This document shows positions 52,803 through 60,894 of a stretch of DNA of 64,000 nucleotides, one piece after another. The translations under genes were made by a program, and so were the position numbers. Source of the stretch: Paraburkholderia sp. (GTDB lineage: Bacteria > Pseudomonadota > Gammaproteobacteria > Burkholderiales > Burkholderiaceae); contig NZ_JAMXLH010000062.1 in the NCBI RefSeq assembly GCF_024281035.1, positions 1 through 64,000 on the forward strand, written 5' to 3'. The first letter of the stretch is position 1. The number at the start of each line of letters is the position of its first letter. Below the pieces are notes generated by a model. That model had not been told where the DNA came from, did not search any database, and was given only the letters and a program-made list of their open reading frames with translations.

Positions 52803-54590
52803 ATGCATGCCGATTCACACAAGCGCGACTTTTCCGCCAATAACCGCCTGCCCGGCGTCGCCGCGCTAGCGGCCGTCATTGGCCTGCTCGCCACGCTCGC
52901 CGCCTTTGCGCTGCTGAGCCTGATTCACCTGTTCACGAACCTGTTCTTCTTCGGCCGCTTTTCGTTCGCCGATCATTCGCCCGCGCTCAACACGCTCGGC
53001 CCCTGGGTGATCCTGATCCCGACCCTGGGCGGGCTGCTGGTCGGCCTGATTGCGCGCTTCGGCTCCGATCGCATCCGCGGTCACGGCATCCCCGAAGCCA
53101 TCGAAGCGATCCTGTTCGGCAAAAGCCGCATGTCGCCGAAAGTCGCGGTGCTCAAGCCGCTTTCGTCCGGCATCGCAATCGGCAGCGGCGGACCGTTCGG
53201 CGCCGAAGGCCCGATCATCATGACGGGCGGCGCGCTCGGCTCGCTGCTGGCGCAGTGCGTCCGGCTCACCTCCGCCGAACGCAAGACGCTGCTCGTCGCA
53301 GGTGCGGCAGCCGGCATGACCGCCGTGTTCGGCACGCCCGTCGCCGGCGTGCTGCTCGCCGTCGAATTGCTGCTGTTCGAATGGCGGCCCCGCAGCTTCC
53401 TGCCGGTCGCGCTCGCGTGCGCCGTCGCGGGATTCGCACGCGCCGCCTTCTTCGGCGTCGAGCCGCTGTTCGCCCTCCAGACGCCGCCGCCTCATGCGCT
53501 CGCACTCGGTTCGTGCATCATCGCGGGCCTGTTGTCCGGCGCGCTGGCTTCGGGATTGTCGGTCTCGCTCTACAAGATCGAAGATCTGTTCGGACGCCTG
53601 CCGCTTCACTGGAGCTGGTGGCCCGCGCTTGGCGGCCTCGTGGTCGGTATCGGCGGTTTCTTCGAGCCGCGCGCGCTCGGCGTCGGCTACGACGTCATCG
53701 GCGACCTGCTGCACCAGCATATTTTCTGGGAGACCGCCATCGGCATCCTCGTCGTGAAAGCCATCATCTGGGTCGTCGCACTCGGCTCCGGCACTTCGGG
53801 CGGCGTGCTCGCCCCGCTGCTGATGCTCGGCGCGGGACTCGGCGCCGTGCTCGGCCACGTGCTGCCCGGCGGCGATCCGGCGCTGTGGCCGCTCGTGTGC
53901 ATGTCGGCCACGCTCGGCGCGACGCTCGGCGCGCCGCTCACGGCTATCGTTTTCGCGTTCGGCCTCACGCACGACAGCAACGCGCTGCTGCCGCTGCTCG
54001 CGGCCACGCTGATCGCGCACAGCTTCGCCACCATCGTCATGAAGCGCTCGATCATGACCGAGAAGATCGCGCGCCGCGGCTATCACATCTACCGCGAGTA
54101 CGGCGTCGATCCGCTCGAGCGTCACTATGTGAACGAGGTGATGTCGCACAACGTCGAAACGATCGATGCGAACACCACCGTTGATCACGCGCTCACGGCC
54201 TTCTTCGGCGCAACGCAGACGCGCCGCGCATGGCCCGTCGTGCGAGACGGCGCGGTGCTCGGCGTAGTGGATCGCGCGATGCTCGACGGGCTGCAGGGCA
54301 ACGCCGCCGGCACGACGCTCGGCGCGCTTCTGGCGCCCCGCGTGCCCGACGTGGCGCTGCCCGAGGAAACCTGCCGGCAGATTGCGACGCGGCTCGCGAT
54401 CCACGACCTCGAGCGGCTGCCCGTGGTCGCCGACCGCACGACGATGCAGCTGATCGGCATCGTTTCGCGCAGCGATCTGGTCAAGCTTTCGCTCGCGCAC
54501 TTCGAGGAAGAGCACAAGAAAGAGCGGTTTCGCCGGATTCGCATGAGCAACAGCAAGCGACGATTCCCCCCGGTGCGCAAGGCTGGTTAA
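52803..54590 (+). CDS. CLC-family chloride/anion channel with CBS domains
   Basis: A 595-aa CLC protein. The selectivity motifs are GSGGPFGAEGP (gating Glu in GAEGP) near 125 and GSGTSGGVLAP near 330. About ten membrane helices precede a cytosolic pair of CBS domains (VMSHNVETIDANTTVDHA near 443, then LERLPVVADRTTMQLIGIV near 540). The gating glutamate suggests a proton-coupled antiporter rather than a channel (family knowledge). It follows the MarR gene by 5 bases, so it is in the same transcript. Confidence 0.9.
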   Translation: MHADSHKRDFSANNRLPGVAALAAVIGLLATLAAFALLSLIHLFTNLFFFGRFSFADHSPALNTLGPWVILIPTLGGLLVGLIARFGSDRIRGHGIPEAIEAILFGKSRMSPKVAVLKPLSSGIAIGSGGPFGAEGPIIMTGGALGSLLAQCVRLTSAERKTLLVAGAAAGMTAVFGTPVAGVLLAVELLLFEWRPRSFLPVALACAVAGFARAAFFGVEPLFALQTPPPHALALGSCIIAGLLSGALASGLSVSLYKIEDLFGRLPLHWSWWPALGGLVVGIGGFFEPRALGVGYDVIGDLLHQHIFWETAIGILVVKAIIWVVALGSGTSGGVLAPLLMLGAGLGAVLGHVLPGGDPALWPLVCMSATLGATLGAPLTAIVFAFGLTHDSNALLPLLAATLIAHSFATIVMKRSIMTEKIARRGYHIYREYGVDPLERHYVNEVMSHNVETIDANTTVDHALTAFFGATQTRRAWPVVRDGAVLGVVDRAMLDGLQGNAAGTTLGALLAPRVPDVALPEETCRQIATRLAIHDLERLPVVADRTTMQLIGIVSRSDLVKLSLAHFEEEHKKERFRRIRMSNSKRRFPPVRKAG

Positions 54591-55197
54591 GCGCGCGCAG
54601 GCGCAACCGTTCGCTCTGCTTCACCCCGCTTCACCTTTCTGGCCGACGCTTTCGACTCACAGGCGTTCGCAGCTCAATGTGCTGCGAACGCCTGCCCGGC
54701 TGGTGGGACGGGGTTGGACAGTTAGTTGCGAAAGCCGGTTGCAAAAACTGCGGCGATAGCGATGACCGATTCGATGCCGCTCATCGGACCCATCGCCGCG
54801 CATGCGGCTTGCGGCTCCCGAAAGCGTTGCGCCTGCACACAACTTCCGCGCTCCGAATCCTTGTGTGCGCATCGATAACGCACGCGCAGCTACGACCACC
54901 CCATCGACAATCTGCGCCCCATCGCTTCTGCCGCCAGCGCGCGCAGACGGGGTTATAAACGCATTCACGGCAGAACGCGCAGCACCCAAAACCACGCCAG
55001 CGAGCGACAACCCTGACTGTCTGTCAGAATAAGCGCGCACCCTTCTCAAGCGGACGGCGCTCGCCCCCGCAGACCCCGAATTCAGCAGACCCAGCCGGAA
55101 CGGCAAGCGAACGGCCGCAAGCTCGCCGTGACGGGGTTCGGTGAGTGGCTTCGCGGTTTCGAAGGATCGCATCCGCAACAGTCTTGTGGAGAGAGCG
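54591..55197. other. Intergenic region upstream of the P-type ATPase gene
   Basis: 607 bases without a supported gene. A perfect 14-bp stem hairpin (54660-54694, loop tcaatgt) has no T-tract on either strand. The antisense frame at 54657-55178 looks non-coding. Confidence 0.55.
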
Positions 55198-57933
55198 ATG
55201 AACGACGCGGCAAGCGGGATTCAGCAGGGCGAGGCATCAGCCTGGCATGCAGTGACCGGTGACGAGGCGATCAAGCGGCTCGGCACGAATGCGGCGGCGG
55301 GGCTCGCCACCGCGGACGTCACTGCGCGGCTTCGGCAATATGGTCCGAACCGGCTTCCGGCAACCGGCAAGCAAAGTCAGTTGCGCAGGCTGCTGAACCA
55401 GTTTCACAACGTGCTCGTGTACGTGCTGCTCGGCTGCGGCTTCGTCAAGCTCATGCTCGGTCTGTGGATCGACGCATCGGTCATCCTCGGCGTCGTCGTC
55501 ATCAATTCGGTGCTCGGGTTCGTCCAGGAAGGCAAGGCCGAAAAGGCGCTCGATTCGATTCGCAACATGCTGTCCGCCGAAGCGAGAACGCTGCGCGACG
55601 GCGAGGCGCGCATGATCGCATCGGAAGATCTCGTCCCCGGCGACATCGTGCTGCTCGAATCGGGCGACAAGGTGCCGGCCGATCTCCGGCTCGTCGAGAT
55701 CAAGAACCTGCGCACGGAAGAAGCGGCGCTCACGGGCGAATCGGTGCCGAGCGACAAGTCGGTCGATCCCGCCGCCGCGAATGCGACCGTCGGCGACCGC
55801 CACAGCATGGCGTATTCGGGCACGCTCGTCGTGTCGGGGCGCGCCACTGGCGTAGTCGTCGCAACCGGCAGCAACACCGAACTGGGCCGCATCAACCAGA
55901 TGCTGGCTTCCGTCGACAAGCTCGAAACGCCGCTGCTGCGCCAGATCACGAAGTTCGGCCATACGATCACCGCCGTCATTCTCGTGGTCAGCGCGCTCGT
56001 ATTTGCCTACGGTCACTGGATCGAGCGGTTGCCGTTCGTCGACATCTTCCAGGCGGTCGTCGGCATTGCCGTCTCGGTCATTCCGGAAGGCCTGCCCGCC
56101 ATCATCACGATCACGCTCGCCATCGGCGTGCAGCGCATGGCGGAGCGCCACGCCATCATCCGGCATCTGCCCGCAGTCGAAACGCTGGGCTCCGTGTCGC
56201 GGATCTGCTCGGACAAGACCGGCACACTGACGCTGATGGAAATGATGGTCGTCTCCGCCGTGACTGCCGACGCCGCCTACGAGGTCGATGGCCAGGGCTA
56301 CGCACTGGAAGGACGCGTCCTGCACGACGGCAAACCCGCGCCGCAGGATCCTGTGCTCGATCTGATGGGACGCGTCTCGGTGCTCTGCAACGACGCGGAA
56401 CTGCGTCAGGAAGACGGCATCTGGAAAGTCGAGGGCGACCCGACAGAAGGCGCGCTGTATCCGTTCGCGGCGAAGATCGGCCTCGCGCGCGACGCATTGG
56501 AAGCCACCTACCGGCGCGCCGACGTCATTCCGTTCGAGTCGGAACACAAGTTCATGGCCACGCTGAACGAGGACGCGAGCGGCGCGCAGTGCCTGCTCGT
56601 CAAGGGCGCGCCCGAAGTCATCCTCGAACATTGCAACCGCCAGCAGACCCGCAACGGCCCGCAGCCGCTCGACCTCGACTATTTCCTGCAGGCATCGGAT
56701 CGCTTGGCCGTACAGGGCGAACGCGTGCTGGGGCTCGCGTGGCTCGACAATCCGGGCACGGCCAGCCAGAGCCTGACGCCGTCCGACCTGCCCGCGACGC
56801 TCGTGCTGCTCGGGCTGATCGGCCTGCTCGATCCGCCGCGCAAGGAAGCCATCGAGTCCGTCAAGGAATGCCACGCGGGCGGCATCCGCGTCACGATGAT
56901 TACGGGCGACCACAAGATCACGGCTGCCGCGATTGCGCGGATGCTCGGCATTGGCGACGGCAAGACCGCACTGACCGGCGCCGAAATCGAAGTCATGGAT
57001 TCCGCAACGCTACAGGCGGAAGTCGAGCGGGTCGACGTGTTCGCGCGCGCGAGTCCGGAGCACAAGCTTCGGCTCGTGAAGGCCATGCAGGCGGACAACC
57101 AGATCGTCGCGATGACCGGCGACGGCGTGAACGATGCGCCCGCGCTCAAGAAGGCCGACATCGGCGTGGCAATGGGCATAAAGGGCACCGAGGTCACGCG
57201 CGAAGCGGCCGCGATGGTGCTGGCCGACGACAACTTCGCGTCTATCACGGCCGCCGTTCGCGAAGGCCGCACGGTCTACAACAACATCGAAAAAGCCATC
57301 CTGTTCATGCTGCCGACGAACGTGGCGCAGGGCGTCGTGATCATGGCCGCGATCCTCGTCGGTTTCCAGATGCCGATCACGACGCCGCAGGTGCTGTGGG
57401 TCAACATGGTGACGTCGGTGGCCCTCGCGCTCGTCATTTCGTTCGAACCGCACGAACCGGATGTCATGCGCCGGCCGCCCGCAAAAACAGGGCGGCCCAT
57501 CCTGACCGGATTCGGCATGTGGCGCGTCGCGTTCGTCGGTCTCGGCCTCGTCGCACTGACGCTGTGGGTGTTTTTCCGGGCCATCGGCCACGACATGCCG
57601 GACGCGGTCGCCCGCACGGCCGCGGTCAACGCGCTCACGTTCGGCCAGATCTTCTACCTGCTCAATACCCGCTATCGGGTCGAATCGTCGTTATCGATCA
57701 AGGCGCACATGGGCAATCGCTATTTGCTGATGGGCATTGGTTCTGTGATCGTTCTTCAATTGCTGTTCACCTATGCGCCGCCCCTTCAGGAACTGTTCGG
57801 CACGGCGGCCTTGCCTGCCAGCGTGTGGCCGTGGCTGCTCCTGGCGGACGTGGTGTTCTTCCTCGTCGTCGAAGCGGAGAAATGGGTCATCCGCAGATGG
57901 CGCGCGATGAAAGGCGTCAGCGCCACGGCGTGA
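55198..57933 (+). CDS. Cation-transporting P-type ATPase (P2-like)
   Basis: A 911-aa P-type ATPase. Order: N-terminal cation ATPase domain, TGES (actuator) near 180, PEGLP in helix M4 near 300, phosphorylation Asp339 in DKTGTLT, KGAPEVIL near 475, TGDHKITA near 570 and GDGVNDAPAL near 640. About ten helices fit the P2 (calcium/sodium-potassium) architecture. The residues after DKTGTLT read LMEMMV instead of the common xNxM. The transported ion cannot be fixed from sequence. The start ATG 55198 has GGAGAGAG upstream. A metallophosphoesterase follows. Confidence 0.9.
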   Translation: MNDAASGIQQGEASAWHAVTGDEAIKRLGTNAAAGLATADVTARLRQYGPNRLPATGKQSQLRRLLNQFHNVLVYVLLGCGFVKLMLGLWIDASVILGVVVINSVLGFVQEGKAEKALDSIRNMLSAEARTLRDGEARMIASEDLVPGDIVLLESGDKVPADLRLVEIKNLRTEEAALTGESVPSDKSVDPAAANATVGDRHSMAYSGTLVVSGRATGVVVATGSNTELGRINQMLASVDKLETPLLRQITKFGHTITAVILVVSALVFAYGHWIERLPFVDIFQAVVGIAVSVIPEGLPAIITITLAIGVQRMAERHAIIRHLPAVETLGSVSRICSDKTGTLTLMEMMVVSAVTADAAYEVDGQGYALEGRVLHDGKPAPQDPVLDLMGRVSVLCNDAELRQEDGIWKVEGDPTEGALYPFAAKIGLARDALEATYRRADVIPFESEHKFMATLNEDASGAQCLLVKGAPEVILEHCNRQQTRNGPQPLDLDYFLQASDRLAVQGERVLGLAWLDNPGTASQSLTPSDLPATLVLLGLIGLLDPPRKEAIESVKECHAGGIRVTMITGDHKITAAAIARMLGIGDGKTALTGAEIEVMDSATLQAEVERVDVFARASPEHKLRLVKAMQADNQIVAMTGDGVNDAPALKKADIGVAMGIKGTEVTREAAAMVLADDNFASITAAVREGRTVYNNIEKAILFMLPTNVAQGVVIMAAILVGFQMPITTPQVLWVNMVTSVALALVISFEPHEPDVMRRPPAKTGRPILTGFGMWRVAFVGLGLVALTLWVFFRAIGHDMPDAVARTAAVNALTFGQIFYLLNTRYRVESSLSIKAHMGNRYLLMGIGSVIVLQLLFTYAPPLQELFGTAALPASVWPWLLLADVVFFLVVEAEKWVIRRWRAMKGVSATA

Positions 57934-58068
57934 TCGGCGTGATCGATGTAATCGGCAGATTCGGCATAAGCGCTGCGAGCGCAAGGCCGCCCGGATTCTC
58001 GCGGCCATAACAGCCCCGCTACGACCACTTCCCGCGTGCTTCGCGCGCGATTGCAGGAGTAGACCGTC

Positions 58069-59250
58069 ATGACCGTTTCGAAGGGTTCGAATGGACACAC
58101 GTTTGGCCGGATGCGGCCTTCGCACGCAAGCTACGCCATTCACCGCGATCCGCCGCGCGACACGCACTTTCGCGATCTTCCGCCGCCCACCGGCGCGAGC
58201 CCGTTCCGGCTCGATCTCAAGGACATCCTGAGCGCCGCCGATTACGCAGCCATCGTCAAGCGCGAACGCCTCGTCTTTCACCTGAACGGCGACATGGGCG
58301 GCATCAGCTATGCGGTGCCGCAGGAACTGGTCGCTGCCGGCATGGAAGCCGATCTCGCGAAACCGGCCAGGGACGGCGCCTTGCCGGACTTTCTGTACAT
58401 CACCGGCGATTGCGTCTATTTCAACGGCCAGGTCAGCCAGTATTACGCCCAGTTTTACGAGCCCTACGAGCTTTACCACCGTCCCGTGTTCGCCGTGCCC
58501 GGCAATCACGACGGCGAAAATCTCGCAGGCGACCAGACGCTCGACGGTTTCATGCGCAACTTCTGTGCGAGTCGCCCAGGCACGAAAACGCCCGAATCGC
58601 AGGGCTCGTTTCGCACGGCGATGATTCAGCCCAACTGCTACTGGACGCTGCTCACGCCGCTGTGTTCGATTGTCGGGCTGTACAGCAACGTGCCCGAAGG
58701 CGGCGAGATCGTCGCGCCGCAAACCGAATGGCTCGTCGAGGAAATGCGTACGCTCGATCCCGGTCTGCCGCTTTTCGTGGCGCTCCACCACCCGCTTTAT
58801 TCCGCCGACGATTACCACTCGGGCAGTTCGCGCATGCGCAAAGTGCTGGAGGATGCGAGCAAGGCGGCGGGACGCTACCCCGACATGATCTTCACGGGCC
58901 ACGTCCATAACTACCAGCGCATTTCGAGCGTGCATCCGGACCGCGGACTCGTGCCGCATCTCGTCACCGGCGCAGGCGGTTATCACAACCTGCACACCAT
59001 CATGAAAGTGAACGGCGAAAAAATGGTCGCGCCCGTGAGCTTCGATGCGGGCGACGGCGAAACGGTGACGCTCGAAACCTATTCCGACGATCACCACGGC
59101 TTCCTGCGCGTCGATGTCACGAAGACGCTCGTGACCGGCCGCTACTACCAGGTGCCGCGTCCGCAAGAGCCGCGCACGAAGGGCGCACAACTCTTCGATC
59201 ACTGGAAATACGACGTCCAGAACCGGCGCTGGATTCCCAATCAGTTGTAG
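58069..59250 (+). CDS. Calcineurin-like metallophosphoesterase
   Basis: A 393-aa protein with the metallophosphoesterase motifs: GNHDGE near 145, HHPLYS near 242 and TGHVHN near 276. The N-terminal GD motifs appear as LNGDMGG near 70 and ITGDCVYF near 112, so the first metal ligands are a little unusual. There is no signal peptide, so it is cytosolic. The substrate is unknown. It lies 135 bp after the P-type ATPase. It ends at 59250, before the nitrate operon control region. Confidence 0.87.
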   Translation: MTVSKGSNGHTFGRMRPSHASYAIHRDPPRDTHFRDLPPPTGASPFRLDLKDILSAADYAAIVKRERLVFHLNGDMGGISYAVPQELVAAGMEADLAKPARDGALPDFLYITGDCVYFNGQVSQYYAQFYEPYELYHRPVFAVPGNHDGENLAGDQTLDGFMRNFCASRPGTKTPESQGSFRTAMIQPNCYWTLLTPLCSIVGLYSNVPEGGEIVAPQTEWLVEEMRTLDPGLPLFVALHHPLYSADDYHSGSSRMRKVLEDASKAAGRYPDMIFTGHVHNYQRISSVHPDRGLVPHLVTGAGGYHNLHTIMKVNGEKMVAPVSFDAGDGETVTLETYSDDHHGFLRVDVTKTLVTGRYYQVPRPQEPRTKGAQLFDHWKYDVQNRRWIPNQL

Positions 59251-59253
59251 CAC

Positions 59254-59303
59254 GCTGGTATCCGCTGGTGTCCACTTGTAGCCGCCGGTAGCCGCTCGTA
59301 GCC
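59254..59303. repeat. 10-bp degenerate tandem repeat, five copies
   Basis: Units gctggtatcc, gctggtgtcc, acttgtagcc, gccggtagcc and gctcgtagcc start 4 bp after the phosphoesterase stop. Confidence 0.85.
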
Positions 59304-59342
59304 GCGAGCGCATGCGCGCCGCCGCTTTCGCGTGCGGCCGCT

Positions 59343-59357
59343 GCGCCAGTTGAGTGC
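59343..59357. promoter_or_regulatory. NtrC-like site, distal
   Basis: GCGC-CAGTTGA-GTGC resembles the NtrC dyad GCAC-N7-GTGC with one mismatch. Its centre lies 30 bp from the proximal site, which is nearly three helical turns. Confidence 0.55.
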
Positions 59358-59371
59358 GGCACGGTTTGCTT

Positions 59372-59388
59372 CGCACTGCTGCGGTGCA
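59372..59388. promoter_or_regulatory. NtrC-like site, proximal
   Basis: GCAC-TGCTGCG-GTGC-A is a full match to the NtrC dyad spacing GCAC-N7-GTGC. It lies about 100 bp upstream of the predicted transcription start. Confidence 0.65.
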
Positions 59389-59454
59389 CCAGCCGGGCTC
59401 CGTCCATTTCCCGCAAAACCCCATCCAGCAACGCTTTGCGCGCTTGCTGCAAGC

Positions 59455-59470
59455 TGGCACGGTGCTTGCA
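59455..59470 (+). promoter_or_regulatory. Sigma-54 promoter of the nitrate assimilation operon
   Basis: TGGCACG-GTGC-TTGCA matches the sigma-54 consensus TGGCACG-N4-TTGCA exactly. The GG and GC pairs are 10 bases apart. Transcription should start about 12 bases after the GC, near 59481, giving a leader of about 190 bases before the transporter gene. Confidence 0.85.
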
Positions 59471-59479
59471 AAACAACGC

Positions 59480-59507
59480 TCGGCTCCTGCAATGGTGCGA
59501 GAGCCGA
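59480..59507 (+). promoter_or_regulatory. Leader hairpin P1, hexaloop AATGGT (ANTAR-type)
   Basis: Stem cggctcctgc/gcgagagccg with one mismatch and one G-U pair closes a six-base loop AATGGT with A at position 1 and G at 4, as required in ANTAR-protein target hairpins. It begins at the predicted transcription start. Confidence 0.55.
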
Positions 59508-59598
59508 AAGCAGGCGCCGATTCACCTCGCGCGCCGCTCCGTATCGTGGCTGCCGTATTGCGCGACATCGCCGTACAACACAGCAGCCGCCGAACTTT

Positions 59599-59618
59599 GT
59601 CGAGCAATGACGCTCGAC
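59599..59618 (+). promoter_or_regulatory. Leader hairpin P2, hexaloop AATGAC (ANTAR-type)
   Basis: A perfect 7-bp stem (gtcgagc/gctcgac) closes a six-base loop AATGAC with A1 and G4. It is about 90 bases after P1, a longer linker than usual, and lacks a T-tract. Confidence 0.5.
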
Positions 59619-59670
59619 GTTCGTCGCATCCGGTTCACTCCTACCGGTACGATCCAACGACGGAGCCGAC

Positions 59671-60873
59671 ATGGATCGCAGTTTCTGGCGCAATGGCCAC
59701 ACCCCGACGCTGTTCTCGGCGTTCCTCTACTTCGACCTGAGCTTCATGGTCTGGTATCTGCTCGGACCGCTGCAGATCCAGATCGCCCACACGCTCGCAC
59801 TCACCACGCAGCAACGCAGTTTCATGGTCGCCACGCCGATTCTCGCGGGCGCGATCCTGCGCGTGTTCATGGGCATGCTCGCGGACCGCATCGGTGCAAA
59901 GCGCGCAGGACTCGTCGGCCAGTTGTGCGTCATCGCAAGCCTGCTGGTGGCGTGGCGCGTCGGTTTGCACACGCTGGCGCAAGCGCTCTTCTTCGGCATC
60001 ACGCTCGGCGTGGCAGGTGCTTCGTTCGCCGTCGCGTTGCCGCTCGCCTCGCGCTGGTATCCGCCCCAGCACCAGGGCACCGCAATGGGCATTGCAGGCG
60101 CAGGTAATTCGGGAACCGTGCTCGCCGCGCTTTTCGCACCCGTGCTCGCTGTCGCGTTCGGCTGGCAGAACGTCTTCGGCATGGCCTGCATTCCGCTCAT
60201 CGCGGCGCTCGCGGTGTATACGGTCTGCGCGCAGGACGCGCCCGGCATCGTCCAGCGCAAGCATCTGTCCGACTACGCGCGCATGCTGCGCAACCGCGAT
60301 ACGTGGTGGTTCATGTTTTTCTATTCGCTCACGTTCGGCGGCTTTTCGGGCTTCGCGAGCGCGTTGCCCGGTTTCTTCCACGATCAGTTCGCGTTCGACG
60401 CGAAGCTCGCCGGATGGGCCACCGCCGCGTGCGTGTTCGCCGGTTCCGCGATGCGCCCGGTCGGCGGGTTGCTCGCCGACCGCATCGGCGGCACGCGCTC
60501 GCTGCTCAACGTGTTCGGCGCCGTGACCTTGCTTATCGGTGCGGCGGCGTTTCACCCGGGCGGCCCGGTCGTCAGCGTGTTGCTCTTCATCGCCGCGATG
60601 CTCTGCCTCGGCGCAGGCAACGGCGCGGTGTTCCAGCTCGTGCCCCAGCGCTTCGGCAAGGAGATCGGCGTGATGACCGGACTCGTCGGCATGGCGGGCG
60701 GCGTGGGCGGTTTCGCACTCGCGGCGAGCCTCGGCGCAATCAAGCAGGCCACCGGCGATTACGCCTGGGGTCTCGCATTATTCGCATGCCTCACCTTCGC
60801 GGGCTGGGCCGGCATGCGCAACGTGAAGCACCGCTGGCGCAATGCGTGGTCGATGGCCGCGGCGCGCGTCTGA
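59671..60873 (+). CDS. Nitrate/nitrite transporter, NarK/NasA-type MFS
   Basis: A 400-aa major-facilitator protein with twelve predicted helices. The nitrate signature regions are seen as GVAGASFAVALPLASRWYPP near 115 and GMAGGVGGFALAAS near 345, with the motif A-type LADRIG repeated (LADRIGAKRAG, LADRIGGTRS). It imports nitrate for assimilation. ACGGAG precedes ATG. It is first in the operon transporter-nirB-nirD-nitrate reductase, controlled by the sigma-54 promoter and leader upstream. Confidence 0.9.
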   Translation: MDRSFWRNGHTPTLFSAFLYFDLSFMVWYLLGPLQIQIAHTLALTTQQRSFMVATPILAGAILRVFMGMLADRIGAKRAGLVGQLCVIASLLVAWRVGLHTLAQALFFGITLGVAGASFAVALPLASRWYPPQHQGTAMGIAGAGNSGTVLAALFAPVLAVAFGWQNVFGMACIPLIAALAVYTVCAQDAPGIVQRKHLSDYARMLRNRDTWWFMFFYSLTFGGFSGFASALPGFFHDQFAFDAKLAGWATAACVFAGSAMRPVGGLLADRIGGTRSLLNVFGAVTLLIGAAAFHPGGPVVSVLLFIAAMLCLGAGNGAVFQLVPQRFGKEIGVMTGLVGMAGGVGGFALAASLGAIKQATGDYAWGLALFACLTFAGWAGMRNVKHRWRNAWSMAAARV

Positions 60874-60894
60874 ATTCACTGCGAGGAGCATCAA

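Noticed and set aside
54660..54694. A 14-bp hairpin called as a terminator for the CLC gene
   Set aside because: The stem is perfect but neither strand has a T-tract after it; recorded only as a hairpin in the intergenic entry.
54657..55178. A 173-codon minus-strand frame before the P-type ATPase
   Set aside because: The product is low-complexity Arg/Ser-rich and spans the ATPase 5' region; no start signal is seen.
59598..59660. An intrinsic terminator in the nitrate leader
   Set aside because: No hairpin followed by a T-run is seen, so antitermination at a classical terminator cannot be claimed from sequence.
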